From the NCBI RefSeq assembly GCF_943181415.1, contig NZ_CALPBZ010000006.1:186001-250000 (forward strand): a stretch of DNA of 64,000 nucleotides, given 5' to 3'. Origin of the DNA: Microbacterium sp. Marseille-Q6648. GTDB lineage: Bacteria; Actinomycetota; Actinomycetes; Actinomycetales; Microbacteriaceae. Below, one piece after another: positions 43,476-50,763 of the stretch. The number at the start of each line of letters is the position of its first letter. Positions within the stretch are counted from its first letter, which is position 1. The notes below the pieces were generated by a model, which was not told the origin of the DNA, searched no databases, and saw nothing but the letters and a program-made list of their open reading frames with translations. A program made the position numbers and the translations under genes.

Positions 43476-43907
43476 ATGGCAGGCGCACGCGGTGCCGCGG
43501 CAGGCCGGGGAACCCCGTCCGAGCACGACCACATCGTCGACGACGAAGTGGTCTCGGTCGTCGTGCGCCGCTCGCCGCGCTACGGCCGCTTCCTCTTCCT
43601 CGGCGTCGTCCTGGGCCTCGTCGTCGCCGGGATCCTCACCGCCGTCGCGGCCGCGACCGGCGACCCCGGCGGACCGCTCGCCGCCGGCGCTTCCGGTTTC
43701 CTGAGGGTCTACGGTGCGCTCGCCGCAGTGTGCGTGGGTGTCGGACTGCTGGTGTTCGGCACGCTCGCGATCGTCCTCGACCGCATGATCGGCCGGCGCC
43801 ACCGGGCCGAGATCGCGGAGCGGGCGACCGTGCTCACCGACGACCTCACGTCCGCCGTCTCGGACGATCCGCCCCGGTGGGGAGACGAGCCCGAACGGCG
43901 CCCCTGA
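43476..43907 (+). CDS. Small membrane protein A (two helices)
   Basis: A 143-residue protein without a family I recognise. It has a charged N-terminus, two hydrophobic helices (FLFLGVVLGLVVAGILTAVAA and YGALAAVCVGVGLLVFGTLAIVL), then a basic-acidic cytoplasmic tail starting DRMIGRRHRAE. It has the same layout as the next gene, so the two appear to be paralogues or partners; the second helix is followed by D-R-x-x-x-R-R in both. Confidence 0.72.
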   Translation: MAGARGAAAGRGTPSEHDHIVDDEVVSVVVRRSPRYGRFLFLGVVLGLVVAGILTAVAAATGDPGGPLAAGASGFLRVYGALAAVCVGVGLLVFGTLAIVLDRMIGRRHRAEIAERATVLTDDLTSAVSDDPPRWGDEPERRP

Positions 43908-44004
43908 CCTTCCGATGCCGAACTCACGGGGGCCTTCCGCGGCGTCTCCCCGGCGCCGGCCCTGTGGAGCCCGCGGCCTCGGATCTCGGCTCCTGCACCC
44001 GGGG

Positions 44005-44010
44005 GATAAT
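44005..44010 (+). promoter_or_regulatory. Leaderless -10 box (GATAAT)
   Basis: GATAAT, 7 nt before the ATG at 44018. An earlier in-frame ATG at 44009 lies inside this box. Confidence 0.62.
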
Positions 44011-44017
44011 GGACGAC

Positions 44018-44344
44018 ATGATCGACAGCCCGGGTGACCGCCGTGAACGCGTGAGCGTGCGGCGCGCTCCGAAGATCTCGGTGTTCCTCGTCGCGGGCGC
44101 CGGTCTCGGCATCCTCATCGCGATGATCCTCACCTTCGCGTTCGACGGAACCACGCAGGTGAGCGACAACACCGGGCTCGAATACTCGCAGGGGCAGGTC
44201 TTCGGGTTCCTGGCGCTCATGGGCATCGCCGTCGGGCTCGCCCTCGGCGGGGCGGTGGCGCTCGTGTTCGACCGGGTCTCACGGCGCCGCGCGCGTGAGG
44301 TCGAGGTGCGGCACTCGTCGATCCACATCGACGAAGAGGCCTGA
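44018..44344 (+). CDS. Small membrane protein B (two helices)
   Basis: A 108-residue protein with two helices (ISVFLVAGAGLGILIAMILTF and VFGFLALMGIAVGLALGGAVALV) and the tail DRVSRRRAREVEVRHSSIHID. The helix-DR-xx-RR-E arrangement parallels the preceding gene. Function unknown. ATG 44018 was chosen over ATG 44009 because the latter would fall within the -10 box. Confidence 0.72.
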   Translation: MIDSPGDRRERVSVRRAPKISVFLVAGAGLGILIAMILTFAFDGTTQVSDNTGLEYSQGQVFGFLALMGIAVGLALGGAVALVFDRVSRRRAREVEVRHSSIHIDEEA

Positions 44345-44478
44345 GCCGACCGCCGGCCGGCCCGCTCGGCCGGCCCTGTTCGGCCCGCCCTGTTCGGCTC
44401 GGCTCGCTTGGCCCGCCGGGTTCGTCAGGCCGGTCGGCCCGCCCTGTTCGCGCGGCCCGGTTCGGCGGGCCGCGTTGC
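44345..44478. repeat. GC-rich low-complexity spacer with repeated GGCCCGCCCTGTTCG
   Basis: A 134-bp non-coding spacer between convergent genes. GGC-CGCCCTGTTCG-like words recur about three times. GGCCCGCC (44436-44443) and GGCGGGCC (44464-44471) could form an 8-bp stem, so it may act as a bidirectional terminator. Confidence 0.55.
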
Positions 44479-45090
44479 TCAGGCCAGCTCGGCGATGATC
44501 GGGTGGATGGCCGCGTCGAACGCGGCAATGTCTCCGCGCAGTCCGTCGGTCACCGCGACGGTCAGCGAGCCGATCCACCACACGCCCCGCTGGGCGAGAG
44601 GCAGTACCTGCACATTCAGCTCGAACGAGTGCGCACGCCGCCCCACCTGCCGCTCGTGCTCTGCGATCGCGCTCGCGTAGGCGCGATAGGCGACCCCTGA
44701 GCCGGCGTCGCGGACGTAGCGGGCGTGCGCCGACTGAGCGAACGCGACGGCCTCGGCCGCGTGGGGGGCCATAGCGGCGCGCAGCAGGTCGGAGCCCTCG
44801 ATCGGCAGGGCCACGAGTGTCTCGAAGCCGTCGACCAGATCCAGCGGCACAGGCGAGGGATGCGCCTGCGGCTCGACCGTCATCGCCCAATACTCCCGCC
44901 ACTGCCGCTCGAGCAGCTCGTGCTCATCGGTGTCGCGGTCGGGAGCCGTCGCACGCGGCGGGATGCCGCGCAGCAGCGGCAGCTCGTCCGGCGAGCGGAT
45001 CCCGAGCACCTGCCGTAGATAGAGCGCGAGAAGCACCGGCTGACCTGCGTCCTCGCGGATCAGCCACTCCGGCGTTCCGGCCCCAGCCAT
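44479..45090 (-). CDS. Hypothetical protein
   Basis: A 203-residue soluble protein with no recognised family. It has two conserved-looking stretches, WREYWAMTVEPQAHPSPVPLDL and ERQVGRRAHSFELNVQVLPLAQRGVWWIG, and no signal peptide or membrane helix. The ATG follows a TACAAT box by 6 nt. No partner is evident; it converges with small membrane protein B. Confidence 0.72.
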   Translation of the reverse strand: MAGAGTPEWLIREDAGQPVLLALYLRQVLGIRSPDELPLLRGIPPRATAPDRDTDEHELLERQWREYWAMTVEPQAHPSPVPLDLVDGFETLVALPIEGSDLLRAAMAPHAAEAVAFAQSAHARYVRDAGSGVAYRAYASAIAEHERQVGRRAHSFELNVQVLPLAQRGVWWIGSLTVAVTDGLRGDIAAFDAAIHPIIAELA

Positions 45091-45096
45091 GCCGCC

Positions 45097-45102
45097 ATTG
45101 TA
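45097..45102 (-). promoter_or_regulatory. Leaderless -10 box (TACAAT) of the 203-residue protein gene
   Basis: TACAAT on the minus strand lies 6 nt before the ATG at 45090; no SD. Confidence 0.62.
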
Positions 45103-45187
45103 GGGTGCGCCCGGCGAGCCGGGCCAAGCGCGCTGCCGCGCCCGTCACTCGCGCGACGACTCGTGCGCGCCCCTCGTCTCCTGATCC

Positions 45188-45252
45188 CCTTCCGGTCCTT
45201 GGTCCTCTTCCGCTCCTTGGTCCTCTTTCGCTCCTGGTCGCCTTCCGCTCCT
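45188..45252. repeat. CT-rich tandem repeat, ~18-bp units
   Basis: About 3.5 copies of a CCTCTTCCGCTCCTTGGT-like unit, diverged at the ends. Strong purine/pyrimidine strand asymmetry. Confidence 0.75.
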
Positions 45253-45261
45253 CCGCTCGCC

Positions 45262-45340
45262 GCGCTCGACGGAGGGGATGTCGGCGAACGGAGGACGCAA
45301 ACGACGCAGATCGACCTCCCGTCGCGGCATCCGCCTCTCT
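45262..45340. repeat. Dispersed intergenic element, copy 1
   Basis: Contains GCGCTCGACGGAGGGGATGT followed by CGGAGGACG and, further on, CCTCCCGTCGCGGCATCC. The order of these words and their spacing resemble 46693-46775, on the other side of the DUF559 gene. Confidence 0.45.
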
Positions 45341-45582
45341 TCGCGGCGACGAGCGGAGGGCGTGCCGCCCCGGGCAGTACCGTCGGCCCGACCCGGACCC
45401 GAAGGCGGACGCCACACCTCAGGCGTGGCCCGGCCCGGGCCAGGCCCCGGACGGCCGATGCCGGTCGGGTCGGCACTGTCCCCTCACGCGTGGTCTCCTC
45501 CCCAGGCTCGCCAGGGCGGCAGCCTGTCCCCGGCTCTCCGCGAGACCGTCGTCGCCGGCCCACCGCACGACATCATGACCGG

Positions 45583-46446
45583 ATGCCGCAACGCACGCCG
45601 CTGCAACGACGAATGGACGCCCTGCTCGAGACACTCGAGAAGGAGGGCGGGGTGGTGCGCGGTGCGAAGCTGCGGTCTCTCGGTCATTCCGAGCGGGCGA
45701 TCGCCGCGGCGGTCGCCTCGGACAAGGTCGTGCGGGTGCGGCGACGGTGGGTCGCCCTGCCTCACGCCGATACCGCCCTCGTCGCCGCCGCGCGGGCCGG
45801 CGTCGTGCTCACCTGTTCCACGCAGGCCAAGCGTCTGCAGCTGTGGGACCCGGGAGGAGACAAGGCCTGGCACGTGGCCGCGCCGCCGCACGCGGGTCGT
45901 GTCTCGGTCGCGAAGGGAACCGTGGTCCACCGGGCGAAGCCGCTGGTCGCCCGTGATCCCGACGCCCTTGAGGATCCGATCGAGAACGTTCTCGTCCGGG
46001 TGGCCGAGTGCAGGCCACACGAGGCGGCACTCACGATCTGGGAGTCGGCGTTCCGCAAGCAGCTCGTGGAGCGCGCCGCCATGGCTCGGCTGACCCTGTC
46101 GGCGCGGGCGCGAGCGGTGCTCGACGACGCGCAGGTGTTCTCCGACTCGGGGCTCGAGACGATCGTGATCCCGAGGCTGAAGTGGATGGGCGTCCCGATC
46201 GTGCCGCAGGCGTGGATCGCCGGACACCGCGTGGACTTCCTCATCGGCGATCGCCTGATCCTTCAGGTCGACGGCGGTCACCACGTCGGCGAGCAGCGCG
46301 ACTCCGACAACCGCCACGACGCAGCGCTCCTGCTGGCGGGCTACCGGGTCGTCCGTGTGGGCTACCGCCAGGTGGTCGACGACTGGCCGTCGGTGCAGCA
46401 TCTGATCATGGTCGCCATCGCGCAGGGCCTGCATCTGGCCGCATGA
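45583..46446 (+). CDS. DUF559-type protein with N-terminal AbiEi-like HTH
   Basis: A 287-residue protein. The N-terminal ~60 residues resemble the AbiEi/type IV antitoxin winged-helix domain (GGVVRGAKLRSLGHSERAIAAA). The C-terminus is DUF559/PD-(D/E)XK-like: VDFLIGDRLILQVDGG, then DNRHDAALLLAGYRVVRV. The usual acidic residue of the second strand ('EVDG') is Gln here (LQVDGG), so nuclease activity is uncertain; I believe related actinobacterial proteins share this change. The start is uncertain (ATG 45583 or 45613), without a clear SD. Flanked on both sides by repeat-rich spacers, suggesting a mobile or hypervariable locus. Confidence 0.78.
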   Translation: MPQRTPLQRRMDALLETLEKEGGVVRGAKLRSLGHSERAIAAAVASDKVVRVRRRWVALPHADTALVAAARAGVVLTCSTQAKRLQLWDPGGDKAWHVAAPPHAGRVSVAKGTVVHRAKPLVARDPDALEDPIENVLVRVAECRPHEAALTIWESAFRKQLVERAAMARLTLSARARAVLDDAQVFSDSGLETIVIPRLKWMGVPIVPQAWIAGHRVDFLIGDRLILQVDGGHHVGEQRDSDNRHDAALLLAGYRVVRVGYRQVVDDWPSVQHLIMVAIAQGLHLAA

Positions 46447-46501
46447 CGCCGGGACTCTCTGTTGGGTGCAAGCCCGCACCCGCCGCCCGGGCTGGTGCCC
46501 T

Positions 46502-46690
46502 GGCATCCTGCCCGCCGCGAGCGGTGCTGACGATCCGGCATCCTGCCCCGCCGCGAGCGGTGCTGACGATCCGGCATCCTGCCCCGCCCGGGTTGGTGCG
46601 CCCGGGTCTTGCCCGCCGCGAGCCCCGCCCGGGTTGGTACGCCCGGGTCTTGCCCGCCGCGGCCGGTGCTGACGACCCGGCATCCTGCGC
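46502..46690. repeat. 35-36-bp tandem repeats (GGCATCCTGCCCC...GACGATCC)
   Basis: GGCATCCTGC starts at 46502, 46537 and 46573 with nearly identical 35-36-bp units containing CCGCGAGCGGTGCTGACGAT. A degenerate run (CCCGGGTTGGTGCGCCCGGG twice) follows, then another GGTGCTGACGACCCGGCATC at 46665-46690. Confidence 0.82.
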
Positions 46691-46692
46691 TC

Positions 46693-46775
46693 GTCGCGAT
46701 GAGCGGAGGAGATGTGGGTGGCGGGAGGAGTGTTCGCGCGGAAACCTCCTCCCGCGGGCGACGCATCCTCCCCTC
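46693..46775. repeat. Dispersed intergenic element, copy 2, with 10-bp perfect inverted repeat
   Basis: GCGGGAGGAG (46721-46730) and CTCCTCCCGC (46746-46755) are perfect inverted repeats around a 15-nt, itself nearly palindromic, GTTCGCGCGGAAAC loop. The flanks (GAGCGGAGGAGATGT, GGGCGACGCATCC) resemble 45262-45340. A GAGCGGAGGA word recurs at 46784. Confidence 0.65.
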
Positions 46776-46837
46776 AGCGCGGTGAGCGGAGGACCGCGGG
46801 GCTGAGGCCATCCGGGCCGACGGGATGGCGAGTGAGC

Positions 46838-46999
46838 GGATGCCGCGACGCACGCACCTCACGCAAAGCGGATGCCGCGGCGCACGCACCTCACGCGAAC
46901 CGGATGCCGCGACGCACGCACCACCTCACGCGATCCGGACGCCGCGACGCCCCCGAGGCCCAGCCGGATGCCGCGACGCACGGCGGATGCGGCATCCGG
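46838..46999. repeat. GGATGCCGCGACGCACGCACCTCACGC tandem repeat
   Basis: GGATGC begins at 46838, 46870, 46902, 46966 and 46984, with a GGACGC variant at 46937 (spacing 32, 32, 35, 29, 18). Between them CGCGACGCACGCACCTCACG is repeated. Units are near-identical, with no unique spacers. Confidence 0.85.
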
Positions 47000-47006
47000 T
47001 GCCGGG

Positions 47007-47012
47007 TAGGCT
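47007..47012 (+). promoter_or_regulatory. Leaderless -10 box (TAGGCT) of purM
   Basis: TAGGCT, 6 nt before the GTG at 47019. An earlier GTG at 47013 directly abuts the box and is disfavoured. Confidence 0.6.
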
Positions 47013-47018
47013 GTGCGG

Positions 47019-48143
47019 GTGGGATCCCCATCAGAAACTCCTGCGAACCCCTACGCCGCGGCCGGGGTCGACACCGCCGCCGGCGACCTCGCCGTCGAGC
47101 TGATGAAGTCGGCTGTCCGGCGCACGCACGGGCCCGAGGTGCTCGGCGGCGTCGGCGGGTTCGCCGGCCTGTTCGATGCCACCGCACTGCGCGCGTACAC
47201 GAAGCCGCTCCTCGCGACGAGCACCGACGGCGTCGGCACGAAGGTCGCCATCGCGCAGGCGATCGACAAGCACGACACCATCGGTCAGGACCTCGTCGGC
47301 ATGGTGGTGGACGACATCGTCGTGGTGGGGGCCAAGCCGCTCTTCATGACCGACTACATCGCATGCGGCAAAGTGTTCCCGCAGCGGATCGCCGACATCG
47401 TGCGCGGCATCGCCGAAGGATGCGCCGCCACCGGCACTGCCCTGGTCGGCGGCGAGACCGCCGAGCACCCCGGTCTTCTCGGCATCAACGACTACGACGT
47501 CGCGGGCGCCGCGACCGGAATCGTCGAGGCCGACAAGGTCCTCGGTGCCGAGCGCGTGCGCGCCGGCGACGTCGTGCTCGCCCTCGCCTCGAGCGGGCTG
47601 CACGCCAACGGCTACTCGCTCGTCCGCCACATCGTCGCGCGCGCCGGCCTGCAGTACGGCGGTCACGCGGCTGATTTCGGCTCGAGCTGGGGCGAGGTGC
47701 TCCTCGAGCCGACCCGCCTCTACACCAGCCCCCTGCTGCGCCTCATCGCCGACACGGGCGACGCCGTCCACGCCCTCAGCCACGTCACGGGCGGCGGCAT
47801 CGCCGCCAATCTCGCGCGCGTGCTCCCGCGGGGCTCGTGGGTCGACGTCGACCGGTCCACGTGGTCGCCGTCGCCGGTGTTCCGCGTGCTCGCCGACCTC
47901 GGCGACCTCGACCTCGCCGCGACCGAGGGCACCTGGAACCTCGGAGTCGGGTTCCTCGCGGTGGTCGCCGCGGACAGGGCCGAGGCTGCGGCATCCGCTC
48001 TCGGGGCCGAGGGCATCGAGACCTGGCAGGTCGGCGTCGTGAGCGACGGTCCCCTGCCGGACGGCGATTTCGAACAGGGCGCCAAGGGCGTCGATGGCGG
48101 CGCGGTCCGCCTGGTCGGTTCCTATCAAGACGGAGCGAAGTAA
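47019..48143 (+). CDS. purM: Phosphoribosylformylglycinamidine cyclo-ligase
   Basis: AIR synthetase of 374 residues. Characteristic motifs are NPYAAAGVDTAAGDLAVELM (N-terminal ATP region), LLATSTDGVGTKVAIA, LVGGETAEHPG and LSHVTGGGIAANLARVLP. It precedes purF by 6 nt, so purM and purF form an operon. The GTG at 47019 is chosen from its distance to the TAGGCT box; GTG 47013 would add two residues. Confidence 0.97.
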   Translation: MGSPSETPANPYAAAGVDTAAGDLAVELMKSAVRRTHGPEVLGGVGGFAGLFDATALRAYTKPLLATSTDGVGTKVAIAQAIDKHDTIGQDLVGMVVDDIVVVGAKPLFMTDYIACGKVFPQRIADIVRGIAEGCAATGTALVGGETAEHPGLLGINDYDVAGAATGIVEADKVLGAERVRAGDVVLALASSGLHANGYSLVRHIVARAGLQYGGHAADFGSSWGEVLLEPTRLYTSPLLRLIADTGDAVHALSHVTGGGIAANLARVLPRGSWVDVDRSTWSPSPVFRVLADLGDLDLAATEGTWNLGVGFLAVVAADRAEAAASALGAEGIETWQVGVVSDGPLPDGDFEQGAKGVDGGAVRLVGSYQDGAK

Positions 48144-48149
48144 CTTCAC

Positions 48150-49610
48150 ATGTGCGGCATCGTCGGGATGGTGGGGCGCGGCCCCGTCAACCAGGAGATC
48201 TACGACTCCCTGCTTCTGCTGCAGCACCGCGGACAGGACTCGACCGGGATGGCCACGGCCGAGCCGAGCGGCGTCTTCCACGTATACAAGGCGAAGGGGC
48301 AGGTGCGCGAGGCCTTCCGCACGCGCGACATGCGGGCCCTCCTCGGGAACCTCGGCCTCGGTCACGTGCGCTACGCCACCAAGGGCACCGCGTCCAGTGA
48401 AGAAGAGGCGCAGCCCTTCTACGTCAACGCCCCCTACGGCATCGTCCTGGTGCACAACGGCAACCTCACCAACACGCGCGAGCTCACCCAGGAGCTCTTC
48501 ACCAAGGACCGCCGGCACCTCAACACCAGCTCCGACACCGAGCTGCTGGTCAACGTCCTCGGCGGCGAGCTGCAGGCGGTCATCTCCGGCCTCGAGCTCG
48601 ATCCGGCCCAGGTCTTCCAGGCGGTCACGCGCGTGCACGAGCGCGTCGAGGGGTCGTACGCGGCCATTGCGCTGATCGCCGGATACGGTCTGCTGGCCTT
48701 CCGTGACCCGTACGGCATCCGGCCCCTCATCCTCGGCACGCGCAAGAACGACGACGGCAGCTACGAGTGGGTCGTCACGAGCGAGTCGCTCGTGCTCGAG
48801 AACGGCGAGTTCGAGGTCGTCCGCGACATCGACCCGGGCGAGGCGGTCTTCGTCGACCTCGCCGGCAACCTGCACACGCAGCAGTGCGCCCCCGATCCGA
48901 AGCTCGTCCCGTGCTCGTTCGAGTACGTGTACCTCGCTCGTCCCGACTCCGTCATGAACGGCATCTCGGTCTACGAGGCGCGCCTGCGCATGGGCGACCG
49001 GCTCGCCGACACCATCGCGAAGTACACGCCGAAGGAAGCCATCGACGTCGTCATGCCGATCCCCGATTCCTCGCGCCCCGCGGCGATGCAGGTGGCGCGC
49101 AAGCTCGGGATCGAGTACCGCGAGGGGTTCTACAAGAACCGCTACATCGGCCGCACCTTCATCATGCCCGGGCAGGCGGTGCGCAAGAAGAGCGTGCGGC
49201 AGAAGCTCAACGCCATGTCCAGCGAGTTCAAGGGCAAGAACGTGCTGCTCATCGACGACTCGATCGTCCGCGGAACGACCTCGAAAGAGATCATCCAGAT
49301 GGCTCGGGATGCCGGGGCCAAGAGTGTCACGTTCGCCTCGGCCGCGCCGCCGGTGCGCTATCCCCACGTCTACGGCATCAACATGCCCTCCCGCCACGAG
49401 CTCGTCGCGCACGGGCGCACGATCCCCGAGATCGCCGCGGAGCTCGGCGCGGACTACATGGTCTACCAGGAGGTCGAGGACCTGAAGGCCGCCATCCTCG
49501 AGGGCTCCGACGTCGAGGACCTCGACATGAGCTGCTTCGACGGCCGGTACATCACCGGCACCGTCACCGAGGAGTACCTGGAGTGGGTCGAGGGCTCGCA
49601 GGAGTCCTGA
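48150..49610 (+). CDS. purF: Amidophosphoribosyltransferase
   Basis: First committed enzyme of purine biosynthesis, 486 residues. The N-terminal glutaminase nucleophile is Cys2 (MCGIVGM), exposed without a propeptide. The PRPP-binding motif VLLIDDSIVRGTTSKEI is at ~365-381. The C-terminus has CRY/CFDG-type residues (MSCFDGRYITG) typical of the family. No strong SD is visible; GGAG lies about 17 nt before the ATG, so translation may be coupled to purM. Its stop is followed, in the same frame, by the glycosyltransferase remnant. Confidence 0.97.
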   Translation: MCGIVGMVGRGPVNQEIYDSLLLLQHRGQDSTGMATAEPSGVFHVYKAKGQVREAFRTRDMRALLGNLGLGHVRYATKGTASSEEEAQPFYVNAPYGIVLVHNGNLTNTRELTQELFTKDRRHLNTSSDTELLVNVLGGELQAVISGLELDPAQVFQAVTRVHERVEGSYAAIALIAGYGLLAFRDPYGIRPLILGTRKNDDGSYEWVVTSESLVLENGEFEVVRDIDPGEAVFVDLAGNLHTQQCAPDPKLVPCSFEYVYLARPDSVMNGISVYEARLRMGDRLADTIAKYTPKEAIDVVMPIPDSSRPAAMQVARKLGIEYREGFYKNRYIGRTFIMPGQAVRKKSVRQKLNAMSSEFKGKNVLLIDDSIVRGTTSKEIIQMARDAGAKSVTFASAAPPVRYPHVYGINMPSRHELVAHGRTIPEIAAELGADYMVYQEVEDLKAAILEGSDVEDLDMSCFDGRYITGTVTEEYLEWVEGSQES

Positions 49611-50099
49611 CCCCGCCTGTCGCGCCGCGGCCGTCTCGTCGTCGACGCCGTGGAACGCTCCGGCATCCGCGCCGTCGTGAGCCGCGGGTGGGGTGCGCTC
49701 CGGGCGGACTCCAGCGACCGCCTCCACGTCGTCGACCAGGTGCCGCACTCCTGGCTCTTCCCTCGCGTGTCAGCCGTCGTGCATCACGGCGGATCGGGCA
49801 CGACCGCCGCCGGCCTCCGCGCCGACAAGCCGACGCTCGTCTGCCCCGTCCTGGGGGATCAGCCGTTCTGGGGTCGTCGGATCCACGAGCTCGGTGTCGG
49901 CCCGCGGCCGCTGCCGCTGCGCAGCGCGACCGCCGACACCCTCACGGCCCGCATCCTCGACCTGGTGACGTCGGCGAGCTTCGCGCACCGGGCGCGCGAG
50001 ATCGGTGCGGCGATCCGCGCCGAGGACGGGCCGGGTGCCGCGATCGCCGCGCTCGAGTCGATCCAGGCCGCCCACCGCACCTACCGGCGGGTGGGCTGA
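49611..50099 (+). pseudogene. C-terminal remnant of a glycosyltransferase (UGT/GT1 type)
   Basis: From the purF stop to 50099 the frame reads the last ~160 residues of a nucleotide-sugar glycosyltransferase: RLVVDAVERSGIRAVVSRGW, VPHSWLFPRVSAVVHHGGSG, then TTAAGLRADKPTLVCPVLGDQPFWGRR, the donor-binding motif of the family. The N-terminal acceptor domain (normally ~250 residues) is absent and no start codon with SD exists; an apparent GTG at 49650 is internal to the homologous part. This is a truncated remnant left by a deletion that fused purF's end to a lost neighbour's 3' end. Confidence 0.82.
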
Positions 50100-50107
50100 G
50101 TGCGACC

Positions 50108-50278
50108 TCAGTCGGACGACCGCGTGTGGTCTTGGACGTCCGGCTCGGCGCGAAGGACATCGGCGATCTCTTCCTCGGGACGGGGGGCGACGTTCTCGTC
50201 CTCCTCGAGCTCCGGCACGGTCGGCTCATCCGGAGCGGGAACATGCGGGTGCGCGGGAGGCTGCTGCTGAGTGGTCAT
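50108..50278 (-). CDS. Small acidic hypothetical protein
   Basis: A 56-residue Pro/Glu-rich protein (EPTVPELEEDENVAPRPEEE), probably disordered. Its coding evidence is a strong SD, GGAGGAAA, 5 nt before the ATG at 50278, better than that of most genes nearby. Function unknown. A longer frame to 50509 runs back into the arfB gene and is rejected. Confidence 0.7.
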   Translation of the reverse strand: MTTQQQPPAHPHVPAPDEPTVPELEEDENVAPRPEEEIADVLRAEPDVQDHTRSSD

Positions 50279-50324
50279 GGCGTTTCCTCCGATCGACGAG
50301 CGATCCCAGCGTAGGACGGACACG

Positions 50325-50762
50325 TCAGTCGTGGGGTGGGCGCCGGAGACGCTTGACATCGGTGCGCCGCTTCTTCGCCTGCAGTCGGCGCTCCTTGGCG
50401 CCCCTGGTCGGGGCCGTCGACCGCCGCGCCGGCGAGGGCGGCCGTACCGCCTCGGCCACCAGGGCGGCGAGGCGGTCGCGCGCGGCTTCGCGGTTGCGCA
50501 GCTGAGCACGGTGCTCGGATGCCGTGACCGTCAGCACGCCGTCGACCAGACGACCGCTCAGACGCTCGAGGAGTCGCTCGCGCTGCCGCGGTGACAGCAC
50601 GGCGGAGCGGGCGGCATCCCACACCAGCTCCGCGCGGGAGTCGGCGGTGTTGACGCCCTGTCCGCCCGGTCCCGACGAGCGCGAGAACCGCCACGAGAGC
50701 TCGGACTCGGGGATGGTGATCCGCGCGTCCACGCGCAGACCCGGTCGGTGGGAGGCGGGCAT
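50325..50762 (-). CDS. arfB: Ribosome-rescue peptidyl-tRNA hydrolase ArfB (YaeJ)
   Basis: A 145-residue release-factor-like protein with the catalytic GGQ at residues 33-35 (SGPGGQGVNTADSRAEL) and a Lys/Arg-rich C-terminal tail (RGAKERRLQAKKRRTDVKR) that enters the mRNA channel of stalled ribosomes. It lacks domains 1, 2 and 4 of full release factors, as ArfB does. The gene starts 1 nt after the ligase stop at 50764, in the same direction. Confidence 0.92.
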   Translation of the reverse strand: MPASHRPGLRVDARITIPESELSWRFSRSSGPGGQGVNTADSRAELVWDAARSAVLSPRQRERLLERLSGRLVDGVLTVTASEHRAQLRNREAARDRLAALVAEAVRPPSPARRSTAPTRGAKERRLQAKKRRTDVKRLRRPPHD

Positions 50763-50763
50763 G

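Larger units (their letters stand above)
45091..45582. other. Repeat-rich spacer without a convincing gene
   Basis: A 492-bp region upstream of the DUF559 gene. It contains a CT-rich tandem repeat (45188-45252), a dispersed GGAGG/GATGT element (45262-45340) and GC-rich sequence. A reverse frame of 167 residues (Lys/Arg-rich repeat KRTKERKRTKDRK) only reflects the tandem repeat and has no SD or family support. Confidence 0.6.
46447..47018. other. Repeat-dense spacer upstream of purM
   Basis: A 572-bp region with no gene. Three repeat blocks occupy it in order: 36-bp GC tandem repeats (46502-46690), a palindromic dispersed element (46693-46775) and ~32-bp GGATGCCGCGACGCACGCAC repeats (46838-46999). 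The last block ends at the purM promoter. Confidence 0.75.

Noticed and set aside
45060-45563. 167-residue minus-strand frame upstream of the DUF559 gene
   Set aside because: The only distinctive part (KRTKERKRTKDRK) is the translated CT-rich repeat; no start signal.
46838-46999. Possible CRISPR-like array
   Set aside because: The intervals are near-identical tandem units with irregular spacing and no cas genes.
49650-50099. Independent 149-residue glycosyltransferase gene starting at GTG 49650
   Set aside because: Glycosyltransferase similarity continues upstream of that codon to the purF stop and the N-terminal domain is absent, so a truncated remnant is the better explanation.
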